From a bacterium (GTDB lineage: Bacteria > JAJVIF01 > JAGGVT01), in NCBI GenBank assembly GCA_021157815.1, contig JAGGVT010000158.1, positions 1 to 8,565 on the forward strand: a stretch of 8,565 bases of DNA. The letters are read 5' to 3'. A program made the position numbers and the translations under genes. The notes under the pieces were generated by a model that worked only from the letters and a program-made list of their open reading frames with translations, did no database searches and was not told where the DNA came from. This document shows, one piece after another, positions 1 through 6,627 of this stretch. The stretch's first letter is position 1, and each line of letters begins with the position of its first letter.

Positions 1-40
1 AACTTGATTCAGAATCCACGTCTTCCAGGCTTGAAGATGG

Positions 41-61
41 ATTCCGGGTCAAGCCCGGAAT
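41..61. repeat. Short GC-rich palindrome of dispersed-repeat type
   Basis: An 8-base perfect inverted repeat (ATTCCGGG at 41-48, CCCGGAAT at 54-61) has a 5-base loop; a T-G wobble would add a ninth pair. It is followed by GACA. Palindromes of this wording, ending in GGAATGACA, are a familiar type of intergenic dispersed repeat in many bacterial genomes; that comparison is from memory. There is no T-run on either side, so it is a poor intrinsic terminator. It lies downstream of the nuo terminator. Copy number in the genome cannot be judged from this window. Confidence 0.5.
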
Positions 62-171
62 GACATTGAATATACTTGATGGTTTTATTATGATTTTCTG
101 GTCTATTAAACCTTTTTCAACAGCCCCCAGAGACCAGCGCTACGATGTTCGGGAAGGGATTTCGTTCGTTG

Positions 172-208
172 AAAATAAAAAATACGACCCGGACTTTGAG
201 ATCCGGGT
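172..208 (-). terminator. Rho-independent terminator after nuoM
   Basis: Read on the minus strand, a perfect 7-base stem (ACCCGGA with TCCGGGT; plus-strand arms 202-208 and 187-193) encloses an 8-base loop. It is followed by CGTA and then a T-rich run (TTTTTTATTTT, plus-strand 172-182). It begins 47 bases after the nuoM stop codon. The position and strand fit termination of the nuo transcript. On the plus strand no T-run follows the stem, so it looks one-directional. It implies that the transcription unit ends at nuoM. Confidence 0.72.
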
Positions 209-255
209 GGTTGATTTATATCTGAGGTTATAGTCTTTGGAAATTATTACACGCT

Positions 256-1977
256 TTAACCACCGGATGAGAACATATTCATGAAATCGAGGAAGCCGGT
301 GACTGTGCCGCTGAACAGGTTGATTAAAAGGTCTGGCCTGATGCCGAAAACGATGATTAACACTACTAGAGGCCAGAGCGTTACCTGCTCGCGCCAGTCG
401 ATGTCGGTCAGGTTTTTCCATTTTTCGTTAGGTTCGCCGAGGAACATTCGCTGTATCATCCATAACATGTAAGCGGCTGTGATTAGAATTCCGAAAACTG
501 AAATCACGACCGCCACTCTCATCATGTTCACACCGTTATACATCAGGGTTGAACCAAACGCGCCAAGGAGCGACATGAACTCACCCCAGAATCCTGCGAG
601 TCCCGGCAGTCCGAGGTTTGCCATACAGCATATATACATGATAATCGCATATACACGCATGTATTTCATCAGGCCGCCGAATCCGTTTATATCCCTCGTA
701 TGCGCCCTGTCATATATAACACCTACAAGCAGGAAGAGGGCACCCGATATAAACCCGTGAATTAACACCTGCATCATGGCGCCGGTGTATCCCATCTGGT
801 TCATTGAGGCGAATCCAAGAAGGATAAAACCCATATGCCCGATTGATGAATATGCCACAAGCCGTTTGAGATCATCCTGCGCCATTGCGACGCATGCGCC
901 ATACACGATGTTAACCACCGCCAGAGCAACCATAAGGGGAATGAAATAGTGTGTCGCTTCAGGGAAATTCGGGAATGTGATTCGCACCATGCCGTACGCG
1001 CCCATTTTCAGAAGGACTCCGGCAAGGATTACAGAAACCGCTGTAGGCGCTTCTACATGGGCATCAGGAAGCCACGTGTGGAACGGGAAAAGCGGCAGTT
1101 TGATTGCGAATCCAAGGAAAGTTGCGAGCCATATCCATCGCCCGATTACAACAGGCACATTGCCCTGGAGATATTTCTGTATGAGCAGCATGTCGAAATC
1201 GTGCTGGCCCGCGACGAAATACATAAACAGAATACCGACAAGGAGGAAAATTGATCCGAAGAAAGTATATAGGAAGAACTTCATCGCGGCATATTCCTTG
1301 CGAGGCCCTCCCCATATGCCAATTAGGAAATACATCGGAACAAGCATCAATTCCCAGAATATATAGAACAGCACATAGTTAAGGGACACAAATGTGCCCA
1401 GCATTGCTACATACAAAAGGAGATACCATGCAAAATACTCCTTTATGCGCTTTTTTATACCCCAGCTGCCGATACATGCGATGAGGCCTAGTAATCCAGT
1501 CAGAATAAGAAGTGGAAATGAGAAGCCATCGACACCGATATGGTAATTCATGTTCATGACAAGCACTGAATCCTCGCCGGGAGATGGACTCGGCGGGTCG
1601 GTAATTCTAATCCACTTGATGTTTTCATCGAAATGCATGCCTTCCTGCAATCCGCCATCGAAGAAAGGGATGAGATAAAGAGTAAGCAGAAACGGAATCA
1701 GGCAGTATATCACGGAGACTATTTTTATTGCTCTTCCATCGTTGCGATGAAGCAGGAGAATGCTAAACATGCCAACCAGAGGTATAAATACAATCTTCGA
1801 GAGCATGTTGTTGATGCTGACATTCGTACCCCAGTTAGCAACAATCGGATGAAGCCAGAGGACATAAACAACGCCAAGCAGTATCGCGCTTATTACATAC
1901 GATATCAGTTTCACCGCGCCTTCGCTGAATTGCGTGTCTTTCAGTTCATCTTGTTTTTGTGCGTTTACATTGTCCAT
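256..1977 (-). CDS. nuoM: NADH-quinone oxidoreductase subunit M (NuoM), antiporter-like proton-pumping subunit
   Basis: NuoM is one of three Mrp-antiporter-like subunits of the complex I membrane arm and translocates protons when quinone is reduced. The 573-residue product shows the family core: GVDGFSFPLL near 148-157, the TM5 glutamate in FYIFWELM (E209), the TM7 lysine in FAIKLPLFPFHTWLPDAHVEAPT (K293, H300), a further lysine at K324, YSSIGHMGF near 376-384, and the TM12 region LPGLAGFWGEF with E466. About 14 membrane segments are expected. It is longer than the usual roughly 490-520 residues because of a charged N-terminal stretch (about 1-22) and a Pro/Ser-rich loop near 128-136. The ATG start is supported by a strong Shine-Dalgarno sequence, GGAGGT, 11 bases upstream. 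It is the last gene before the terminator, 210 bases after nuoL. Family assignment is secure. Confidence 0.97.
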   Translation of the reverse strand: MDNVNAQKQDELKDTQFSEGAVKLISYVISAILLGVVYVLWLHPIVANWGTNVSINNMLSKIVFIPLVGMFSILLLHRNDGRAIKIVSVIYCLIPFLLTLYLIPFFDGGLQEGMHFDENIKWIRITDPPSPSPGEDSVLVMNMNYHIGVDGFSFPLLILTGLLGLIACIGSWGIKKRIKEYFAWYLLLYVAMLGTFVSLNYVLFYIFWELMLVPMYFLIGIWGGPRKEYAAMKFFLYTFFGSIFLLVGILFMYFVAGQHDFDMLLIQKYLQGNVPVVIGRWIWLATFLGFAIKLPLFPFHTWLPDAHVEAPTAVSVILAGVLLKMGAYGMVRITFPNFPEATHYFIPLMVALAVVNIVYGACVAMAQDDLKRLVAYSSIGHMGFILLGFASMNQMGYTGAMMQVLIHGFISGALFLLVGVIYDRAHTRDINGFGGLMKYMRVYAIIMYICCMANLGLPGLAGFWGEFMSLLGAFGSTLMYNGVNMMRVAVVISVFGILITAAYMLWMIQRMFLGEPNEKWKNLTDIDWREQVTLWPLVVLIIVFGIRPDLLINLFSGTVTGFLDFMNMFSSGG

Positions 1978-1988
1978 CTTAAATAGTG

Positions 1989-2005
1989 ACCTCCACCGAA
2001 TGGAG
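1989..2005 (-). promoter_or_regulatory. nuoM ribosome binding site inside a small hairpin
   Basis: On the minus strand the sequence GGAGGT (plus 1989-1994) is a near-ideal Shine-Dalgarno sequence 11 bases before the nuoM ATG. It is by far the strongest in the window. Its GGAG forms part of the 3' arm of a perfect 5-base stem, CTCCA (plus 2001-2005) with TGGAG (plus 1991-1995), closing a TTCGG loop. In RNA this would partly hide the ribosome binding site. The binding site itself is well supported. A regulatory role for the hairpin is inference, since five pairs may only slow initiation mildly. Confidence 0.6.
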
Positions 2006-2187
2006 CCTTTTTATATTGTTTGTTTCTTCAGTCGCATCACGCTAAAGCATGGTGTTATTTCAGTATAAGGTCTCATTAATTCACCGTCTGAAAAAAACCA
2101 CATATGATGATAATTTACCGAATGATTCATTATTGCGCCTTGCTGATATACACCAGCAGAAACTTAGAATCGAAAAAACATTAAGCA

Positions 2188-4626
2188 TCACATTGCTCCG
2201 AATTGCGCTTTTATTAACAAAATTACCGCTTTAATATTAAACAGGGTCGTGTGTCCCTGGATAATCATGTAGCTGAGAACACAGAAGACGATTATGAGGT
2301 AGTAATTCTGGACATAACCGCTCTGCATATATTTAATTCCGCGTGATATGCTGTCAATAACCGCCGCCACACCGTTTACAATGCCATCGATGATTCCCTG
2401 GTCGAACCAGCGTGTAACTCTCGTGAAAAACACTGTAACACTGGCAACGGCGTTCACGAATCCGTCTATGACATACATGTCAACAGCTCGTAAGAACATG
2501 TTAAACACAAGGAGTTTTTCAACTATGTATCTTTGTATATATTCATCGCAGTAGTATTTGTTATATACGATGTCGTAGAGCTTGGGATATTGCCGTTTCC
2601 AGGAATCCTTCATCTTGCGGCCATCCTCGCGGAAGAAGACCCAGTATCCAGCGGCTATTCCAGATAAAACAGCCAATAGCGCGAGCAGCTGCGGGATAAT
2701 AATCCACGATGGATGCGCACTGTGAGACCCGCTGTGGGCAGTATCATGCAGTTTGTCAACGTCCGCAGAGCCATGAATATCAGCGGCTGCATGGCCGTGA
2801 GCTAATTCGCCCCTGTCCATTGTCGTGCCTGTTACTCTCTGGCCGCCCTGCGCTAATGCAGGTTTGGATTCGTTTATTACAACAGCAGTTTGTTCACCGC
2901 CGCCAAAATGATGTTCGACATACAGTGACGAATTGAACATGTCTGAATAGCCGTATTTGACAGGCCAACCGAAAAACAGCGCGAATACTGCCAGAATAAT
3001 CAGAGGGACAGTCATGACCGCGGGTGATTCTTTCGGGGTCATCTCCTCGATTGAATAACCGTGCCTTTCCGATTCAGGAATCAGTTCACGCCTGTTTTTG
3101 CCAAAGAAGACCATGAAAATCATGCGTGTCATGTAGAAGCATGTGAGAACCGCTCCAGTTATGCCAAGAATGAAAACAATCCACAATTCAGGATGATCCA
3201 CATATGCCGCCCCGAACGCGTGTTCGAAAATCATGTCCTTTGAAAAGAAACCAGCTGTTCCGGGGAATCCCATAAGGGCAAGAGTTCCCGCGCCGAATAC
3301 AACAAAAGTAAGCGGCATGTATTTACGAAGCCCGCCCATGTATCGCATGTCCTGCACATGATGGCAGCCGTATATGACAGCGCCGCTTCCAAGAAAGAGA
3401 AGCGCTTTGAAATAGGCATGCGTTGTCATGTGGAAAACCGCGGCGCCCATTGCGCCGACACCGAGCGCCATGACCATGTAACCGAGCTGTGAGATTGTAG
3501 AATATGCCAGAACGCGTTTGATATCGTATTGCGTCACACCGATTGTCGCCGCCATGAATGCTGTAAACGCGCCTATGAGTGCGACAACAAGCAGGGCTGG
3601 CGAGAATCCTGTTCCCAGCGGGTCAAAAACGAAATATGTTCTCGCGACGAGATAGACACCGGCGGCGACCATCGTAGCGGCGTGAATAAGAGCGCTGACC
3701 GGAGTTGGACCTTCCATGGCATCGGGAAGCCAGATGTGCAGCGGGAATTGCGCGCTTTTTCCGATTGTTCCCATGAAAAACAGCAATGCCGCCGCAGTGA
3801 GAAGGTACATCGGAATGCCATTGCTAAACTGCCGGCTATATTGAACTATTTCACTGAACGATGCTGTGTTGATTCCGTACTCGTGAATCAGTTTGGCAAA
3901 ATCATCGAATCTGAATGTAATCGGTTGTCCGGTTTGAAGCCAGATGCCCATGAGGACGAAAACGCCCAGGAAGAATCCGAGGTCGCCTATTCGTGTTACA
4001 AGAAACGCTTTCTTCTGCGCGTTGATTGCGCTCTTTTTAAGCCAGAAGAATCCGATAAGGAGATAGGAGCAAAGCCCCATTAATTCCCATGAAATGAGGA
4101 AAGTCAGGAAGTTGTCGCTTAGGACCATTCCAAGCATAGACGCTGCGAACAGCGAATGGAAGCAGTAATAGCGGACAATGTGTTTCTCGCCCTTCATGTA
4201 TCCCCAGCTGTAAATCTGGATAAGGAACGCGACCCATGCAACCATGAAAACCACAGCCGCGGACATGTTGTCGAGAAGGATTCCGACTTGAATTTCATGC
4301 GCGCCGATATTAAACCATGATTTGTGAATCGTCTCGGTTGAGAAGAGAAGCGTTTGAGCGACCTGGCTGCCGTTGACTACTGGAAGTTGATGAGTCCAGA
4401 AGTGATAGAAAATCCATGTCGCGATTATTCCGCTGAAACCGATGCCCAGAATTGATGTTGTTTTCATCAAAGTCTGGTAAACAAAACTGTCGCGAATATT
4501 TTTTGGCAGGATAACCTGACAGAAGAAGATCAAAAAGCAGGCGATTATCGGGCAAAGTGGAATCCACATCCCAAGTTGTGCAAGTTGGAATCCGAGACTT
4601 CCTGTTATATACGCTGCTTCATTCAT
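2188..4626 (-). CDS. nuoL: NADH-quinone oxidoreductase subunit L (NuoL), distal antiporter-like subunit with lateral helix
   Basis: NuoL sits at the tip of the complex I membrane arm, pumps protons, and carries a long lateral helix along the arm. The 812-residue product has the signature residues: TM5 glutamate in SWELMGLCSYLLIGF (E181), the TM7 lysine in GKSAQFPLHIWLPDAMEGPTPVSA split around K290 and H297, histidines H399 and H403 with K407, and the TM12 lysine in GFFSKDMIF (K463, D464). The C-terminal part, with the DGFVNAV and DGIVNGVAAV repeats near 721-756, matches the lateral-helix region. It is well above the usual roughly 610-660 residues. Much of the excess is a hydrophilic, His-rich loop at about 571-640. 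The ATG at 4624-4626 has no recognisable Shine-Dalgarno sequence, and an inverted-repeat element begins 14 bases upstream. Confidence 0.97.
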   Translation of the reverse strand: MNEAAYITGSLGFQLAQLGMWIPLCPIIACFLIFFCQVILPKNIRDSFVYQTLMKTTSILGIGFSGIIATWIFYHFWTHQLPVVNGSQVAQTLLFSTETIHKSWFNIGAHEIQVGILLDNMSAAVVFMVAWVAFLIQIYSWGYMKGEKHIVRYYCFHSLFAASMLGMVLSDNFLTFLISWELMGLCSYLLIGFFWLKKSAINAQKKAFLVTRIGDLGFFLGVFVLMGIWLQTGQPITFRFDDFAKLIHEYGINTASFSEIVQYSRQFSNGIPMYLLTAAALLFFMGTIGKSAQFPLHIWLPDAMEGPTPVSALIHAATMVAAGVYLVARTYFVFDPLGTGFSPALLVVALIGAFTAFMAATIGVTQYDIKRVLAYSTISQLGYMVMALGVGAMGAAVFHMTTHAYFKALLFLGSGAVIYGCHHVQDMRYMGGLRKYMPLTFVVFGAGTLALMGFPGTAGFFSKDMIFEHAFGAAYVDHPELWIVFILGITGAVLTCFYMTRMIFMVFFGKNRRELIPESERHGYSIEEMTPKESPAVMTVPLIILAVFALFFGWPVKYGYSDMFNSSLYVEHHFGGGEQTAVVINESKPALAQGGQRVTGTTMDRGELAHGHAAADIHGSADVDKLHDTAHSGSHSAHPSWIIIPQLLALLAVLSGIAAGYWVFFREDGRKMKDSWKRQYPKLYDIVYNKYYCDEYIQRYIVEKLLVFNMFLRAVDMYVIDGFVNAVASVTVFFTRVTRWFDQGIIDGIVNGVAAVIDSISRGIKYMQSGYVQNYYLIIVFCVLSYMIIQGHTTLFNIKAVILLIKAQFGAM

Positions 4627-4640
4627 GTTTATTTTTTATG

Positions 4641-4792
4641 TGTTGTGGGGTGTAAAAAAGGGGACAGTCCACAACAAGATTCAATTCTGGCATTATCAAT
4701 TAACATTTTTCAAATACCCAGCGTTTATCGTATCTATAAACTTTTTGGGACATTCCCCTTTTTTACAGTCCCCTTTTTTACAGCCCACAACA
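4641..4792. repeat. 152-base element with 28-base terminal inverted repeats (MITE-like or REP/BIME-like)
   Basis: Positions 4641-4668 and 4765-4792 are inverted repeats matching at 26 of 28 bases, separated by 96 bases. Both arms contain TGTAAAAAAGGGGAC. The left arm also closes on itself (TGTTGTGG 4641-4648 with CCACAACA 4669-4676). The right arm is preceded by a tandem 15-base duplication, TCCCCTTTTTTACAG at 4754-4768 and 4769-4783. The wording, A-run plus GGGGACAGTCC, resembles palindromic repeats that I recall near REP-associated tyrosine transposases in diverse bacteria; that link is from memory. No transposase gene and no clear target-site duplication are visible, so a non-autonomous or long-resident copy is likely. 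It lies between nuoK and nuoL, and as RNA it could fold into a long stem-loop just upstream of the nuoL start. Confidence 0.75.
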
Positions 4793-4847
4793 TGCTTCTA
4801 AATCTAATATTTTCAATAAACGAAACCAGGAATCCATATATTTCGCT

Positions 4848-5204
4848 CTACCACTTGAGCAGATTCAGGTTATCAACATCAATTGAACGATGATGCCTGT
4901 ACATCGCGATAATGAGTGCAAGCCCGAGCGCGATTTCACATGCCGCAATTGTAATTACAAATATCACGAATATCTGTCCAACAGGAGATGAAACATCCTC
5001 CTGCGCCCTGAAAGTCTGATATGTGAACGTAGGTCCCCATTTGGCGCTAAACGCGACGAGATTCAAGCACCCCGCGTTCAGCATCAGTTCAAGAGAGAGC
5101 AGGATTCCAATGGCGTTTCGCCTGCTCATCGCACCATAAAGCCCAATTGAAAACAAGAGAGCAGAAACAACAAGGACATGATATACGGGTATTACCTGTG
5201 CCAT
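4848..5204 (-). CDS. nuoK: NADH-quinone oxidoreductase subunit K (NuoK)
   Basis: NuoK is the small three-helix membrane subunit related to MrpC that links the quinone site to the antiporter-like pumps. The product keeps the family hallmarks: FSIGLYGAMSRRNAIGILLSLE before ELMLNAG with the TM2 glutamate E39, AACEIALGLAL with the TM3 glutamate E90, and the typical end RSIDVDNLNLLKW. I chose the ATG at 5202-5204 (118 residues), because GGTGA lies 8 bases upstream and the N-terminus then matches the family. A GTG at 5214-5216 in the same frame would add four residues (MKEK) but lacks a Shine-Dalgarno sequence. The glutamates are 51 residues apart, against 36 in E. coli (E36, E72), owing to a longer TM2-TM3 loop at about 56-76. 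The gene follows nuoJ by 51 bases. Confidence 0.95.
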   Translation of the reverse strand: MAQVIPVYHVLVVSALLFSIGLYGAMSRRNAIGILLSLELMLNAGCLNLVAFSAKWGPTFTYQTFRAQEDVSSPVGQIFVIFVITIAACEIALGLALIIAMYRHHRSIDVDNLNLLKW

Positions 5205-5255
5205 TTTTTCTTTCACCGTAAAGGTGTTTTGTTATACTAAATCCTAATTTAGTTC

Positions 5256-5786
5256 CTAATCCTTTTTTGCCAGCATTAAAGCGCCGATCATTGTAATAGT
5301 CAGGATAAAACCAGTGACCCAGAAAACAAGCGTGTAACTAAGCATTAACGATCTGCCAATCATTTTAGTGTTGTCCATCGGCGCTACAGTTGGGTCAACC
5401 TCATAATTCCAGTTGCCATACGCCAGTGTCGCGATTAACACAAGCGCCATAGCCATAGAAAGGAGCATCGCCCAGATCGACTGTCGGTTTTTGTAGATGA
5501 TATCCCGCCCGATGATACGTTTGGAGAGCATCAAAGCAAAGAAGATAAGGACAGTTACAGCGCCAGCGTAAATCAGTATTTCAGCCGCGGCGAGAAATTC
5601 AGCGCCGAATATGACATAAATCCCCGCGGTGCAAATAAATGCCAGACAAAGGCTGAGCGTGCAGTGAACGATATTGCGCATCATGACAACGCCGACAGCC
5701 GCGCCCAAAAGCGCAAACGAAAAAACCCAGAAATAAAATAACGGGTTTACGAAAAATAAATGAACTGGATTAACTGTCGTTTCCAT
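5256..5786 (-). CDS. nuoJ: NADH-quinone oxidoreductase subunit J (NuoJ)
   Basis: NuoJ is the five-helix membrane subunit next to NuoA, K and H. Its third helix is thought to change conformation when the quinone reaction is coupled to pumping. The 176-residue product matches the family from about residue 17 onward (FYFWVFSFALLGAAVGVVM). It contains the diagnostic TM3 segment GAEFLAAAEILIYAGAV (61-77) followed by a hydrophobic stretch ending at FFALML. Five hydrophobic segments are visible, with a short soluble loop near 122-142 before the last one. Length is ordinary for the family. The ATG at 5784-5786 lies inside the end of nuoI (17-base overlap), preceded by GAGAAG in the nuoI tail as a plausible ribosome binding site, so translation is probably coupled to nuoI. 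Confidence 0.96.
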   Translation of the reverse strand: METTVNPVHLFFVNPLFYFWVFSFALLGAAVGVVMMRNIVHCTLSLCLAFICTAGIYVIFGAEFLAAAEILIYAGAVTVLIFFALMLSKRIIGRDIIYKNRQSIWAMLLSMAMALVLIATLAYGNWNYEVDPTVAPMDNTKMIGRSLMLSYTLVFWVTGFILTITMIGALMLAKKD

Positions 5787-6522
5787 CGGTCTTCTCTTCA
5801 GGCTTCTCCTTGTTTTCGTCTTCCGGTTCAGGTGATTCCTTTACCGTTTTCTCTTTATCAAGATCAACGGATGGTTTCGCATCCTGTTTTTTAGCTGCCG
5901 GTTTCGCTGGCGATTTCTTTTTTGCCGCTTTGATTGCCTGCATATTAGCCCACTCATCATCGGATGCCCGCCGTTGAATGTCTTCCATCCTGACTTTCAA
6001 AAAGCCGGTTCCCCTGCCTGTGTCGGAATATTCATAGTTTTTCCCGAGTATAATGCAGGATTCAGGGCAAACCTCCTGGCAAAGTCCGCAAAAGAGGCAT
6101 TTACCCAAATCCACATTATATTCCAGCAGGTCGCGTTTTCTCTTTTCGCTTTCGCTTTTTTCAAATTTTAACTCGATGCAGCCAATCGGACAAATATTCA
6201 CGCAGGCGTTGCAGCATGTACAGATTTGTTCGCCGTCCGGTGATACCAGCAGTTCATGCCTGCCCCTGAAACCGTCCGCGATTGGCAGTTTCTCTTCCGG
6301 GTATTTGACAGTAACTTTCGGAGCAATCATCGCGGCTTTTGTTACGTTCAAGCCCTTGACCAGTCCGAAGAGCGGAACCACATGGCCAAGCATTCTTTTG
6401 ATTAACGGCTCGGGTTTTGCGAATTCGGTATCCAGGAATTCAAGCAGATCCTGAGCGTAATCAGCGCCAATCGGCTGGTCGGCAATTCTTTCCGTTGTGG
6501 TATTTTTGTCGTTTTCTATCAT
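5770..6522 (-). CDS. nuoI: NADH-quinone oxidoreductase subunit I (NuoI), 2x[4Fe-4S] ferredoxin-like subunit
   Basis: NuoI carries clusters N6a and N6b and passes electrons along the peripheral arm toward N2 and quinone. The 250-residue product has two canonical CxxCxxCxxxCP motifs: C101, C104, C107, C111 and C142, C145, C148, C152, 31 residues apart. An N-terminal region with LIKRMLGHVVPLFGLVKGLN (39-58) matches the membrane-contacting helix of the family. From about residue 197 the protein becomes a low-complexity tail rich in Lys, Glu, Pro and Ala, first basic and then acidic, which is not part of the usual subunit of roughly 160-200 residues. The start ATG at 6520-6522 has an A/T-rich leader without a Shine-Dalgarno sequence. 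Upstream lies a 303-base repeat-rich spacer; downstream it overlaps nuoJ by 17 bases. Confidence 0.96.
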   Translation of the reverse strand: MIENDKNTTTERIADQPIGADYAQDLLEFLDTEFAKPEPLIKRMLGHVVPLFGLVKGLNVTKAAMIAPKVTVKYPEEKLPIADGFRGRHELLVSPDGEQICTCCNACVNICPIGCIELKFEKSESEKRKRDLLEYNVDLGKCLFCGLCQEVCPESCIILGKNYEYSDTGRGTGFLKVRMEDIQRRASDDEWANMQAIKAAKKKSPAKPAAKKQDAKPSVDLDKEKTVKESPEPEDENKEKPEEKTDGNDS

Positions 6523-6558
6523 TTAATTTACGTTTGTTTCGTTTAGTTACCGTTTTTT

Positions 6559-6605
6559 CCGGGAAATGGATTCCCGGGCTACATTCTGCAGACTGGAAGT
6601 CCGCA
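6559..6605. repeat. Two adjacent short hairpins, possible dispersed repeat
   Basis: A perfect 7-base inverted repeat (CCGGGAA 6559-6565, TTCCCGG 6571-6577, 5-base spacer) is followed after 9 bases by a second palindrome (6587-6594 with 6598-6605, 3-base loop). On the minus strand the second stem is fully paired over 8 positions with one G-U pair, while on the plus strand that position is an A-C mismatch, so the folding RNA would be the nuo transcript. No T-run follows on the minus strand, so this is not an intrinsic terminator. The composite looks like an intergenic dispersed repeat, but only one copy is visible here. It lies between nuoH and nuoI, just downstream in the transcript of the octamer array. 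Confidence 0.45.
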
Positions 6606-6627
6606 CCACAAATTATCTGGGTTACAT

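Noticed and set aside
90-233. Plus-strand 47-codon frame (begins MIFWSIKPFSTAPRDQRYDV, ends at TAG 231-233)
   Set aside because: It is short, has no convincing ribosome binding site, and overlaps the nuoM terminator hairpin and its A/T tract. I recognise no family. It could at most be a gene remnant.
2143-2160. Short hairpin TGCTG...CAGCA after nuoL as a terminator
   Set aside because: It is only five base pairs with no following T-run on the minus strand; not enough to call.
3529-4083. Long plus-strand open frame of 184 codons inside nuoL
   Set aside because: It is antisense to the highly conserved NuoL core; composition and position mark it as a shadow frame.
5214-5216. GTG as the nuoK start
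   Set aside because: It has no Shine-Dalgarno sequence, while the ATG 12 bases downstream has GGTGA at suitable spacing and fits the family N-terminus. It remains an alternative.
5237-5252. A/T-rich palindrome CTAAAT-CCTA-ATTTAG between nuoJ and nuoK
   Set aside because: It is a weak 6-base stem with no T-run or known motif; likely chance in A/T-rich spacer sequence.
6559-6577. Intrinsic terminator between nuoH and nuoI
   Set aside because: The stem is good, but on the minus strand it is followed by A residues, not T residues, so it lacks the U-tract needed for nuo-strand termination.
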